From Aestuariivivens insulae (GTDB lineage Bacteria > Bacteroidota > Bacteroidia > Flavobacteriales > Flavobacteriaceae), in assembly GCF_022662195.1 (NCBI RefSeq), contig NZ_JAKMCS010000022.1, positions 1-51,475 of the forward strand: 51,475 nucleotides of DNA, in the 5' to 3' direction. Position numbers and translations under genes: made by a program. Under the pieces are notes generated by a model, which was given only the letters and a program-made list of their open reading frames with translations, was not told where the DNA came from and searched no databases. Shown here piece by piece: positions 24,423 to 33,539 of this stretch; the first letter of the stretch is position 1; the number at the start of each line of letters is the position of its first letter.

Positions 24423-26743
24423 AAATAAAGTATCAACAAGCACCTGGCAGAGGGTTAATGAACCCAACTGCATTTGAGTTAAGGATGAATTATTTGGAGA
24501 CCTTATCTAAAGATATAAGTAAGGATATAAAGTCTGAATCTATAGCACTGTCCCAAATACAAAACAATATTGAAAGTTTTATTGGTACCGTTGAAATTCC
24601 ATTAGGATTAGTTGGTCCCCTGTTATTTATTGATAAAAACAAAACCCCTGAATGGGTTCATAGTGCTGTTGCCACAACAGAAGGTGCTTTAGTAGCAAGT
24701 ATGAATAGAGGGATTAAGGCTATTAGTGAGTGTGGAGGCTTTGAAGCTCATATTGTACATCAAAAAATGGTCAGAACTCCCATGTATACCTTTAAGCGTT
24801 TGTCTGAATCTATTGCTTTTGATGATTGGATTAAAAGAAATTTCAAAAAAATAAAGGCAAAGGCACAAATGCATAGTAACCATGCTGAATTACTTGAAAT
24901 TGGAAGTGTTGTTATTGGAAAAATTGTACATCTAAAGTTTGTGTATACCACAAGCGATGCTTCCGGACAAAACATGACTACGTCTTGTACTTGGAATGCC
25001 TGTTTGTGGATCGAACAGAACTTTGAACAGGAGACCAATATAGATATCATAAATTTTGTAATTGAAGGCAATGGGGCATCAGACAAAAAAGTTTCTTTTT
25101 ATGCAATTCAAAACGGAAGAGGATGCCATGTAATAAGTGAATGTTTTTTAACAAATGAAATCATTGAAAAAACATTGAGGACAAACGCAAACGATATGTT
25201 TAGCTCCTATAATCATTCGCTTTCCATTAGTCGTTTAGATGGCATGGTCGGACATAATGTTAATGTGGCAAATGCCATTGCAGGAATCTATGCTGCTACA
25301 GGTCAGGATTTGGGATGTATTCATGAATCCTCTGTCGGTATTTTGCAAATAGAGCAAACCAAAGAGGGTTTATATCTATCACTAGTACTTCCTAACTTAG
25401 TTATAGGCACTGTAGGTGGCGGCACCCATTTACCTGTACCTTCAAGAATATTAGAATTGATGGATTGTAATGGAGCAGGAAAGATTGAACGGTTTGCAAA
25501 GTTAATTGCGGGCTTTGCGTTATCCATAGAAATTTCGACGTTGGCCGCCATTGTAAGTGGTCAGTTTGCTCGTGCACATCAGAAATTGGGAAGGAATAAG
25601 CCTGTAAAATGGTTACTCAGAAATGAAGTGGATATGGATTTTATAAAAAAAAACACTCCTTTTTTTAACGCAGATATTACCAGTATAAGTTTTGTTAATG
25701 ATATTCATTTAGATAATGGAATTCTTACCGATTTAACAAAGAAGATTACTAAAAAGGTCATAGGGTTTATCCTAGCTGATATCGATACGATCGATGGGAA
25801 ACAATATCCCTTATTATTAAAAAGTAAAGCACTTGGTAAAGAGGTTTTAGATGGCTTACACTTTATGGCGAATAATGTTAATGTCGATTTAGCTGATATT
25901 CTTTCAAAAAATTACCATACATTAGAATACAAAGACAACCACATTAAGGAAATAGAGGTTTATAAAGCTTTGCAAAAAATCGGTTTTCAGTTTATGCCTA
26001 TTTTATATGGAACAAAAGAGGATATTGATAGAGAAATTTACATGATTATTATGGAGCGATTAGTGAAAGAAAACTTGTTGCTCATAAATTCTGAATTAAA
26101 TCCGGAGAAATGGTGTATTCCAATCCTAAAAAAAACTATTGACAGCATTCATATTGTGCATTACAATTTTCAATACGATACCAATAAAATTGAATCCATC
26201 GAAGCTTTTGCCATTGAAAATGCACTGGAGCTTTACAGTGCTTTTGTAGCTTTAAACAGAAAAGACTATGATCATTTAAAAGCAGATCATCGTTTTGATG
26301 AATTAACAGATTTCATAGAGGATTGGAGTAAAAATGGATATAAACCCAAAAGTAAAATGACCTTGATCCATAATGATTTTAACCCAAGGAATATAGCAAT
26401 CAGAACCAACGGCGACCCCTGTATTTATGATTGGGAGTTAGCGACTTACGGAATTCCTCATCGCGATATATTTGAGTTATTAGCTTTTACATTAACCCCT
26501 GATTTTGAGAGTTCGAATTTCGTTGACTTATTGAAATATCATTTTGCTCTGGTTAAATCAATAAATAATAACACCTACAATTGGCCTGATTATTTGGATG
26601 ACTTTAAAATGGCAGGTCGGGTATTTTTAATTGCAAGAGTTAACTTTTATTTGACAGGAAGTATTTTAATGAATTATCCATTTATCGAAAATGTGTTTAC
26701 CACCTCTTTTAAAATGTTGGATGTGCTAAAAAAAATATCTTAG
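24419..26743 (+). CDS. Fusion of class I-type HMG-CoA reductase and APH-like kinase
   Basis: 774 aa. Residues 1-395 match class I HMG-CoA reductase: VEIPLGLVGPL, ATTEGALVAS (Glu88), SDKK (Lys223), ATGQD (Asp297), VGTVGGGTHLP and the catalytic His387 in SGQFARAHQK, so all four catalytic residues are present. From about 445 it continues as an aminoglycoside/choline-phosphotransferase-like kinase: LLLKSK (nucleotide Lys), catalytic loop HNDFNPRN (His651, Asp653, Asn658) and metal-binding DWE (671-673). The first half would reduce HMG-CoA, or another acyl-CoA, to an alcohol; the second could phosphorylate that alcohol, for example mevalonate. The fusion is unusual to me and the kinase substrate is inference. 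Confidence 0.85.
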   Translation: MKIKYQQAPGRGLMNPTAFELRMNYLETLSKDISKDIKSESIALSQIQNNIESFIGTVEIPLGLVGPLLFIDKNKTPEWVHSAVATTEGALVASMNRGIKAISECGGFEAHIVHQKMVRTPMYTFKRLSESIAFDDWIKRNFKKIKAKAQMHSNHAELLEIGSVVIGKIVHLKFVYTTSDASGQNMTTSCTWNACLWIEQNFEQETNIDIINFVIEGNGASDKKVSFYAIQNGRGCHVISECFLTNEIIEKTLRTNANDMFSSYNHSLSISRLDGMVGHNVNVANAIAGIYAATGQDLGCIHESSVGILQIEQTKEGLYLSLVLPNLVIGTVGGGTHLPVPSRILELMDCNGAGKIERFAKLIAGFALSIEISTLAAIVSGQFARAHQKLGRNKPVKWLLRNEVDMDFIKKNTPFFNADITSISFVNDIHLDNGILTDLTKKITKKVIGFILADIDTIDGKQYPLLLKSKALGKEVLDGLHFMANNVNVDLADILSKNYHTLEYKDNHIKEIEVYKALQKIGFQFMPILYGTKEDIDREIYMIIMERLVKENLLLINSELNPEKWCIPILKKTIDSIHIVHYNFQYDTNKIESIEAFAIENALELYSAFVALNRKDYDHLKADHRFDELTDFIEDWSKNGYKPKSKMTLIHNDFNPRNIAIRTNGDPCIYDWELATYGIPHRDIFELLAFTLTPDFESSNFVDLLKYHFALVKSINNNTYNWPDYLDDFKMAGRVFLIARVNFYLTGSILMNYPFIENVFTTSFKMLDVLKKIS

Positions 26744-27268
26744 ATGAATAGCCTTCATATCCATTTGTATCTGTTTTTTCTTCCCTTAATTCTCGGCAAT
26801 GTAATGCACATGATTATTATTAAACGTAATTGGTTTAATGGTCTGGCATTCCCTATTTCCAAACCATGGTTTGGGAACAATAAAACATATAGAGGTCTTA
26901 TTGTCATTCCCAATTTAACAGGGGTAATAGCCCTGCTATGCAGTATTTGGTTAGGGCCATTTAAGACATCTATAATCTATGATGCTTTTTTTGGTTATGG
27001 ACTTGGATTGGCTTACATTTTGGCCGAATTACCTAACTCATATATTAAAAGGAGATTAGGAATAGCTCATGGTGAGCTATCAAAAAAATACAAATACCTA
27101 CAATACTTTACAGACAAAGCAGATTCTATAATTGGTGTTTTAGCCTTTTATTTTTTGGCTACGGACACTTCTTTTAAGATTATTCTAATTATGTTTTTTC
27201 TAAGTATAATTATACACATTGGCATTAGTCAATTCTTAGTAAAACTAAATATAAAGAGATCATTTTGA
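26744..27268 (+). CDS. CDP-archaeol synthase-like (CarS/DUF46) membrane protein
   Basis: 174 aa with about five membrane segments. The CarS/CdsA-type signature is clear: SKPWFGNNKTYRGLI, ELPNSYIKRRLGI and DKADSIIG. CarS activates an unsaturated archaeal phosphatidic acid analogue with CTP; bacterial relatives have unknown substrates. It starts directly after the HMGR fusion stop and its stop overlaps the next gene by 4 bp. Probably a CTP-dependent cytidylyltransferase for a phosphorylated lipid made by this operon. Confidence 0.75.
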   Translation: MNSLHIHLYLFFLPLILGNVMHMIIIKRNWFNGLAFPISKPWFGNNKTYRGLIVIPNLTGVIALLCSIWLGPFKTSIIYDAFFGYGLGLAYILAELPNSYIKRRLGIAHGELSKKYKYLQYFTDKADSIIGVLAFYFLATDTSFKIILIMFFLSIIIHIGISQFLVKLNIKRSF

Positions 27269-29697
27269 GCTATATATATTCACTTAACGAACCTCTGTCG
27301 GCCAACCTAGTTGGAGCAAAAGCTGCAAGCCTTTCTTCCTTAATTTCTTATGGGTGTGCTGTACCTACGGGATTTGCCATTAGTAAAAGATTGCAGGAAG
27401 TGTATCATAAAAACGAGTCCTTTCCCACAGATTTTAAATATAGCTTAGAACGTTGTATGGACGGAATTAATTCTAATAAGATCATTATAAGAAGCTCTGC
27501 CATTGGTGAAGATTCCGATAACTATTCTTTTGCAGGACAGTTAGACTCCTTTGTTGTTAGCAACAATATAAATGATATCCTACTTGCAATTCAAAACTGT
27601 TGGTCTGGTCTTAATAATGATAGGATTTCGGCATATGAAAAACATGCGGGCAAAAAGCTTTTGGAAATGGGGGTGGTTATCCAAGAATTTTTGGAGGCAG
27701 ATTACGCAGGAGTAACATTCACATGCTCACCCTATAATGCAGCCCATATGTATACCGAATATGTTTACGGTGGTGGCGAACAATTGGTTTCCGGGAAAGT
27801 AACACCTAATAACTTCTCGATAGACTTTAAAGGAACACCCAAAGATAAACTTCCTTTTAATGGTATTAAATTAATCCAGACAGCCAGAAGATTAAAAGAA
27901 AAATATGGGTATCATATCGATATAGAATGGGTTGCTATAAAACAAAGCATCTTTTTTGTACAAGCAAGACCTATTACTGTTGTGCAAAAAAAGAAAGTAC
28001 ATTGGACGAACACAAATTTAAACGAAAATTACCCAGCACCAATATCACCACTATTGTATTCTATAGCCCGGGATGCCTATTACCATTATTTTAAAAACCT
28101 AGCTGGTCTTTTGCAAATAAATAAAAGCAGTATTCGAAAATTGGAGTATGATTTCAGTAATATAGTTGGCATTTGGGGTAACAGACTGTACTATAACATG
28201 ACAAGTATCCACAATATACTTTCCTCATCACCTTTAAAAGTATACTTAAAGGATGCTTTTAACAAATTTGTAGGATATACTGAAAAAGATGTCACTCAAA
28301 TAGACACTTCCAAGTCCACCTCTATTGTTCGTTTTATATTTAGACTCATTCGATTAAATTTTTCTTTAGAAAAACATGTTAGAAGGATTGAACAAATGGT
28401 TGATGATTTTGCTTCGAATGCTACTAAAAAAGAACAACATCTTCCATTGGCATCACTTTTCTATACTTTTTTAGACCTAAGATTCAATCAATGGTATCGG
28501 GCAAGCTTAGCTGATTTTTTCGCCATGATTCACTATAAGGTTTTAGGAGAAATAACCAAGATATTTTATGGTGAACAAAAGGTTGGCATGCATAATACTT
28601 TGGTTCAGGCCATTCCTGGTTTAATAAGTAGTGAACCGTCATATTATATTTATGATATGGCTGAAGAAATCAATAAAAATAAGGACATAAAGTCCTTCTT
28701 TCATTCGCATTCATCAAAAGAAATATACCAAGAAACCCAGGAAAATCCGAGTTTTTTGAACATTAAAAAAAAACTGGATTTATATCTTGAAAAATGGGGC
28801 TTTAGATGTTCTGGTGAACTCATGTTTTTTAGTACAAATTATATTGAAGAGCCTACTAAGTTTATCGAGTTATTACAGGCATATATATTCCAAGACTTGC
28901 AAAATCCTCGAGAGGTAATTGCGATTAATGATCGAGAAAGAAGACTAGCTATGCGCAGTTTTGCATGGAAAATAATAAAGAAAAGGACAATATTTTTTCC
29001 TGTGTCTATTTTAGAGGTAGGCTTACTTTATTTAAGCGCAAAATTATGCAAGCAAGCTATTTCCTGCAGAGAAAGAGTGCGTTACAAACAAGCAGAAATG
29101 TATTATCATTTTAAAACCATTGTTAAAAAAATCGGTGCTCAATTTGTTGAAGAAAAGAAGATGATAAATGCTGACGATTTATTTTTTATGAGTTACAAAG
29201 AGATTGGAGAATTATTATCCTCCTCATCCATGTTTTCAAAAGACATTAACGAGGTTATTCAAGAACGACGTACACGATTTAATTTGGAATCAAACAATGA
29301 ATATCCTGAGAATTTCTCAACTAATTTTGGAGAAAGACCGGAATTGAGAAAGGAAGATGTTTTTTTTAATGGAGAGTTTACAGAGTTTAATGGATTAGCT
29401 GTGAGTGGTGGAAGGATTAAGGCAAAGGTAAAAGTGCTAGAATCTGTATTAGATAATGCCAAACTTAACAAAGGAGATATACTGGTTACCAAACAAACTG
29501 ATCCGGGATGGGCCATGGTATTCCCTCTAATTGGAGGGCTTATTGCCGAGCGTGGCGGGGCTTTATCTCACGGTGCAATTGTAGCAAGAGAATTTGGAAT
29601 TCCAGCGGTAATAGGAATCCCAAATATTACAGATATCTTAAATGACAATGATGAAGTAATATTAGATGGTGATCTTGGTAAAATTCAAATGTTGTGA
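27265..29697 (+). CDS. PEP-synthase/rifampin-phosphotransferase-like dikinase
   Basis: 810 aa. Start codon TTG at 27265, overlapping the previous stop by 4 bp. N-terminal PEP/pyruvate-binding ATP-grasp domain (about 5-240: VGAKAASLSSL..PTGFAIS, IIIRSSAIGEDS, VQARPITVV); a central region of about 480 aa with no family resemblance I can name; and a C-terminal swivelling phosphohistidine domain (GGALSHGAIVAREFGIPAVIG, His769). It lacks the C-terminal PEP/pyruvate-binding barrel of true PEP synthase. The layout is like rifampin phosphotransferase, which uses ATP to phosphorylate a small molecule through phosphohistidine. Expected product: a phosphorylated lipid or alcohol made by the operon. Confidence 0.82.
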   Translation: MSYIYSLNEPLSANLVGAKAASLSSLISYGCAVPTGFAISKRLQEVYHKNESFPTDFKYSLERCMDGINSNKIIIRSSAIGEDSDNYSFAGQLDSFVVSNNINDILLAIQNCWSGLNNDRISAYEKHAGKKLLEMGVVIQEFLEADYAGVTFTCSPYNAAHMYTEYVYGGGEQLVSGKVTPNNFSIDFKGTPKDKLPFNGIKLIQTARRLKEKYGYHIDIEWVAIKQSIFFVQARPITVVQKKKVHWTNTNLNENYPAPISPLLYSIARDAYYHYFKNLAGLLQINKSSIRKLEYDFSNIVGIWGNRLYYNMTSIHNILSSSPLKVYLKDAFNKFVGYTEKDVTQIDTSKSTSIVRFIFRLIRLNFSLEKHVRRIEQMVDDFASNATKKEQHLPLASLFYTFLDLRFNQWYRASLADFFAMIHYKVLGEITKIFYGEQKVGMHNTLVQAIPGLISSEPSYYIYDMAEEINKNKDIKSFFHSHSSKEIYQETQENPSFLNIKKKLDLYLEKWGFRCSGELMFFSTNYIEEPTKFIELLQAYIFQDLQNPREVIAINDRERRLAMRSFAWKIIKKRTIFFPVSILEVGLLYLSAKLCKQAISCRERVRYKQAEMYYHFKTIVKKIGAQFVEEKKMINADDLFFMSYKEIGELLSSSSMFSKDINEVIQERRTRFNLESNNEYPENFSTNFGERPELRKEDVFFNGEFTEFNGLAVSGGRIKAKVKVLESVLDNAKLNKGDILVTKQTDPGWAMVFPLIGGLIAERGGALSHGAIVAREFGIPAVIGIPNITDILNDNDEVILDGDLGKIQML

Positions 29698-30422
29698 TAG
29701 CAGTTTTAAAGGAATATATAAAAATTAGAATTGACCTTATTAAACTAATAGGACTAACAATACTAATGACTATTCTAGTTTTATCGACTGGTGATGCTGG
29801 AGAGGTATGGATATATTCAATGCTATTTTTAGCTTCTTCTTTTACCGTGTTTAGAGTTTTTGATGATGCTTTTTCTGTGGTAACAGACAGAAAAGAGCAT
29901 CCAGAAAGGACATATTTAATTCCTCAGAAATTCAAATCATTTAAAATAATAACTTCAGTAATTCTTGGCGCCTATTTATTGAGTATAAAGTTCCTTTTTT
30001 CAGATGCTTTTTTAATTATACTGTTGCTGCTAATTAGTTCATTGGTTTTTTACCTTTTATTAAGGAAACAATTGATAATGTTAAAATTAATTCCATCATT
30101 AAAATACCCTATTCTACTTTATTGTACTTCAATGATTTCATCAAACGAGGTTGAATTAGGAATACTATTCTCCTCATTTTTATTAATATTAGGGTTTGAT
30201 AGTTTTGATATTGTGAAAAAACAATCAAATAACATTTGGAAACCCATGTTTTTTCTTTTTTGTTGTAGCATATTACTTTTTAAGCCTTGGCTGAACTACA
30301 ACAATATTCTGTTTAGTATATTCCCATTGTTCATCATTTATTTGATTAGGAATAAAAGGGGCGTTCAATATTTCTCGATACTCTATTTGCCTATAATGTA
30401 TTTTATATTAACAAATTTGTAA
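29694..30422 (+). CDS. UbiA-like prenyltransferase-family membrane protein
   Basis: 242 aa, GTG start overlapping the dikinase stop by 4 bp. Seven or eight hydrophobic segments. The loop after the second, FRVFDDAFSVVTDRKEHPERTYL, matches the aspartate-rich prenyl-diphosphate site of UbiA relatives (DDxxxxxxDRxxHPxR). A second weaker site is GFDSFDIVKK. UbiA enzymes move prenyl chains onto aromatic or glycerol-phosphate acceptors. It is somewhat short for the family (about 280-300 aa), so it may be a divergent or partner form. Confidence 0.6.
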   Translation: MIAVLKEYIKIRIDLIKLIGLTILMTILVLSTGDAGEVWIYSMLFLASSFTVFRVFDDAFSVVTDRKEHPERTYLIPQKFKSFKIITSVILGAYLLSIKFLFSDAFLIILLLLISSLVFYLLLRKQLIMLKLIPSLKYPILLYCTSMISSNEVELGILFSSFLLILGFDSFDIVKKQSNNIWKPMFFLFCCSILLFKPWLNYNNILFSIFPLFIIYLIRNKRGVQYFSILYLPIMYFILTNL

Positions 30423-30423
30423 T

Positions 30424-31395
30424 ATGGACAGACTATTTTTAAAAAAACTCAAGAATCCGGACAGATATCGATTTGAAGCTACAAGTTGCTATTCTTGTAA
30501 TGGTGATGATTATTCTTTTTTCTTAAAGGGAGAAGAAGACTTAACAGGTAAAGAAGGGGAATTTCAATTTGTAAAATGCAATAACTGTGGGTTGGTTTAC
30601 CAAAATCCAAGAATTGCTTTAGACCAAATTAAAGAATTTTATGATGGAGAATATATTGCGCATCGTAAAAAGAAAAACTGGGGTTTATTAACGCCATTAT
30701 ATGAATGGACAATGAATAAGCACGATCGGGATAAAGAAAAGCTAGTGGCTAAACATGTTGAATTAAATGGCCAAACCGAAATTCTTGATGTTGGTTGTGC
30801 TGTAGGTACATTTTTATTGCACATTCACCAAAAATACAATGTTAACATAAGTGGTGTAGATTTTAAAGAAGGATTGGAATATCCAGACTTCAATAAAATT
30901 GAATTCTATGAAGGCTTATTTTATGAACAGGACATAGAAGAAAATAGATATGATGCCGTAACCATGTGGCATTTTTTAGAGCATTGTTACGACCCAAACA
31001 AATCCATACAAATGGCCAAAAAAGTATTGAAAAAAGGAGGAAAACTGATTGTTGAAGTACCGAGGCTAGATAGTATCACATTCAAGTTATTTGGCAGAAA
31101 ATGGCCAGGAGTCCAAGCGCCCCAACATACAGTATTATATGATAAAAAGTCATTTATTAGTATGATGAAAAAAAATGGTTTTAAGGTTACTACATATTTG
31201 CCTTATGGCGCTTTCCCACCTTATTTTTATGTGTTTGCCGGATCTTATTTTAGAATTATTGGAAAGAATTTAAATTTAAACCGTATTATTTTTCCTTACT
31301 TCTTAGGACAACTTATATTGACGCCTATATTATGGTTTCAAAATTATTTAAACCTTGCCATGCAAACGGTAATTTGTGAAAAGATTGAATCTTAA
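30424..31395 (+). CDS. Class I SAM-dependent methyltransferase with zinc ribbon
   Basis: 323 aa. An N-terminal four-Cys ribbon (CYSCNGDDY...CNNCGLVYQNPR) precedes a Rossmann methyltransferase: motif I ILDVGCAVGTFL (about 118-129), VTMWHFLEHCYDP, and GGKLIVEVPRLDS. A hydrophobic stretch near the C-terminus (FPYFLGQLILTPILWF) may anchor it to the membrane. It lies 1 bp after the UbiA-like gene. Similar ribbon-methyltransferases act on sugars or lipids; the substrate is unknown. Confidence 0.8.
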   Translation: MDRLFLKKLKNPDRYRFEATSCYSCNGDDYSFFLKGEEDLTGKEGEFQFVKCNNCGLVYQNPRIALDQIKEFYDGEYIAHRKKKNWGLLTPLYEWTMNKHDRDKEKLVAKHVELNGQTEILDVGCAVGTFLLHIHQKYNVNISGVDFKEGLEYPDFNKIEFYEGLFYEQDIEENRYDAVTMWHFLEHCYDPNKSIQMAKKVLKKGGKLIVEVPRLDSITFKLFGRKWPGVQAPQHTVLYDKKSFISMMKKNGFKVTTYLPYGAFPPYFYVFAGSYFRIIGKNLNLNRIIFPYFLGQLILTPILWFQNYLNLAMQTVICEKIES

Positions 31396-31404
31396 TTTAA
31401 ACCT

Positions 31405-32346
31405 ATGACGACACGTAAAATGATACCATCTCATTTAAAAGCCAGAAATGATCTTGCCTTTTACAGTCTAATCATTCCGCTAGTGCTTTTAGTCTCCGGC
31501 GTAGGCCTTTCAACAAATCATGACTGGCCACTATATTGGATTGGCCAAGTTATACTATCATTTTTCTTTCTTCAGACATTTATATTATTACATGAATGTG
31601 CTCATTTATCTTTTTTTAAAACACGTTTTTTTAATATAGTAATGGGACATTTGTTTGGCTTCCTATCAATGATCCCCTATTATTCTTGGCAGCAAATGCA
31701 CAACCAACATCACCGATGGACAGGCTGGAGAGATAAAGATCCAACTACTGAAACCACCACGAAGCCAAGTTCTTCCACAACAAAAAATTTAATTATAAAT
31801 ATAGCTTGGAGATTATTCATCCCTGTATTTTACCTTAGTTATAAACTAAGCAATTATTGGAATTTGTTTAAAATTAAACGGTTCTTAAACCAAAGAAAAT
31901 ATAATAAAGTTAAGACTCAAATCATAATGTATTTTATCATGTATATGCTTTTTAATTACTTTTTTGGTGAGCTAATAGTCCATTTTTTTATTCCTTCCTT
32001 CACCATAAGTCTATTGCTTAAAGAATTGATTATTATGACTCAGCATTCCCATATTGAAATACCAGTTTCTAATAAAAAAGAAGTAAAACCCATATCATAT
32101 TTAGACCAAGTCAAATATACAAGGAGTTTTTATATCAATCCATATCTTGCTAAGTACTTCCTGTTTAATTTCAACCTTCATGAGGCTCATCATGCATACC
32201 CAGCGATACCTGCCTATAAATTATCATTTATTGATCTAGATATTCCTAAAAAACCGAAGTTTCTCAATTGGTTTATTAAAGCAAAAAAAATGAAAGGTGT
32301 TAATTATATATTTAAAACTTCAAAGCATACGGGAGAGACATTTTAA
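31405..32346 (+). CDS. Fatty acid desaturase family protein
   Basis: 313 aa membrane di-iron desaturase. The three histidine boxes are HECAH (63-67), HNQHH (99-103) and HEAHH (259-263), with two pairs of membrane segments between them. It would introduce a double bond into a fatty-acyl or prenyl chain. Last gene of the operon, 9 bp after the methyltransferase gene. After it, 32347-32627 shows no convincing gene; a 46-codon frame at 32522 overlaps the end of the convergent gene and is not supported. Confidence 0.82.
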   Translation: MTTRKMIPSHLKARNDLAFYSLIIPLVLLVSGVGLSTNHDWPLYWIGQVILSFFFLQTFILLHECAHLSFFKTRFFNIVMGHLFGFLSMIPYYSWQQMHNQHHRWTGWRDKDPTTETTTKPSSSTTKNLIINIAWRLFIPVFYLSYKLSNYWNLFKIKRFLNQRKYNKVKTQIIMYFIMYMLFNYFFGELIVHFFIPSFTISLLLKELIIMTQHSHIEIPVSNKKEVKPISYLDQVKYTRSFYINPYLAKYFLFNFNLHEAHHAYPAIPAYKLSFIDLDIPKKPKFLNWFIKAKKMKGVNYIFKTSKHTGETF

Positions 32347-32627
32347 TTCTGAAAATTATACAATAGTCTAGATGTATTGCTAAAATCAAAAATGTAATAC
32401 AAACTTTATATTAACATTTATAGTACTTTATTCGTAAACATTTCTTTTACATTATTTAAATGATAATTAGTTTTCTCACGGAATAAATTGACAATAAGTA
32501 GCTACATTCAATAATAACAGAATGATAATTATTAAAGCATTTTCTTTATTTTTCATGATTTTGTCTATTCAACCTACAGTATATATTATTAGCAATGATA
32601 TTATTTATCTTATAAAACTAAGGTCTC

Positions 32628-33539
32628 TTAATAGAAGGCTTTTTTTATTTGTCTCCAAGTGACCAATTTTATATTCTCTTTCTTTAAAAGTTCTTTGCAC
32701 GTCTCACTTGTAAAGAAATTAAAGTCTTTTTGCCTCCATACGCTGCCCCAGTCAGGATGGCCAAAAGTCATACCTTTCATTTCTTCATTGTCATATGCCG
32801 TATGTATTGAAAAATATGATAAACCCGGTTTTAAATTTTTAAGAACGCGAACATAATAGGCCTTCTCCCCTTTTGCAAAAGTTTCAGGTGTTAGATTATA
32901 AAAATAATCTACAACGACTCTTACATTATATTTATCCTTTAATACTGGTGTGAGAAGTTGTTCGACAACAAGGACCGGCAAATGATACAACTTCCCTATT
33001 TTTAAATAGAGCTCTGTTAATTCCCTCGTTTGTAAGACACAACCCATATGTGGATCCAAATGGGTAGGCTCAAAACCCATCGCATAGGCCAGATCCACTT
33101 GAGCTTTTAGCTCTTCTTCTACCTCTTTCAAATTTAAATCTGTTCTACAAGCCTCATGAAAGTAACCATATTCATCTATAAGGCTAGGCACCTTGCCTTT
33201 TGAACTAACCGGTCCCCATTTATAATGTTTCCATTCAGAGGACAGGACGAGATGTACACCAAAATCATGAGTATCCGGATTTGATTTGGCATGGGTAACA
33301 GCTTCCAGTGCCCAAGGCGCTGGCATCATAACACTTGCAGAATTCACAGAGCCTTTTTCTATAGCTTTGAAAGTAGCCATATTCTCTGAATGCGATACCC
33401 CTAAATCATCGGCATGAATAATTAATAGCTTGGAATCTTCCGAATAACCTAATTTTGTTGCGATATTTTCTTGAGATAATAAATTACCATTTACTCCTAA
33501 AAATAGAGCTGTTAACATAAAAACGGATTTAGTATACAT
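32628..33539 (-). CDS. Exported ChbG/HpnK (YdjC)-family carbohydrate deacetylase
   Basis: 303 aa from the ATG at 33539, which starts a signal peptide (MYTKSVFMLTALFLGVNGNLLS-QE). The catalytic metal site is visible: IIHADDLGVSHSEN near the N-terminus and THLDPHMG with two His further on. These enzymes remove acetyl groups from N-acetyl sugars, including oligosaccharides. Being exported and convergent to the lipid operon, it may act on a cell-surface glycan or on a glycosylated product; no direct link is shown. Confidence 0.82.
   Translation of the reverse strand: MYTKSVFMLTALFLGVNGNLLSQENIATKLGYSEDSKLLIIHADDLGVSHSENMATFKAIEKGSVNSASVMMPAPWALEAVTHAKSNPDTHDFGVHLVLSSEWKHYKWGPVSSKGKVPSLIDEYGYFHEACRTDLNLKEVEEELKAQVDLAYAMGFEPTHLDPHMGCVLQTRELTELYLKIGKLYHLPVLVVEQLLTPVLKDKYNVRVVVDYFYNLTPETFAKGEKAYYVRVLKNLKPGLSYFSIHTAYDNEEMKGMTFGHPDWGSVWRQKDFNFFTSETCKELLKKENIKLVTWRQIKKAFY

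Noticed and set aside
27265-29697. PEP mutase/phosphonate or true PEP synthase role for the dikinase
   Set aside because: No PEP-binding barrel, and no phosphonate genes nearby.
32522-32662. Small plus-strand ORF MIIIKAFSLFFMILS...
   Set aside because: It overlaps the 3' end of the deacetylase gene, has only 46 codons, and lacks any recognisable feature beyond hydrophobicity in AT-rich DNA.
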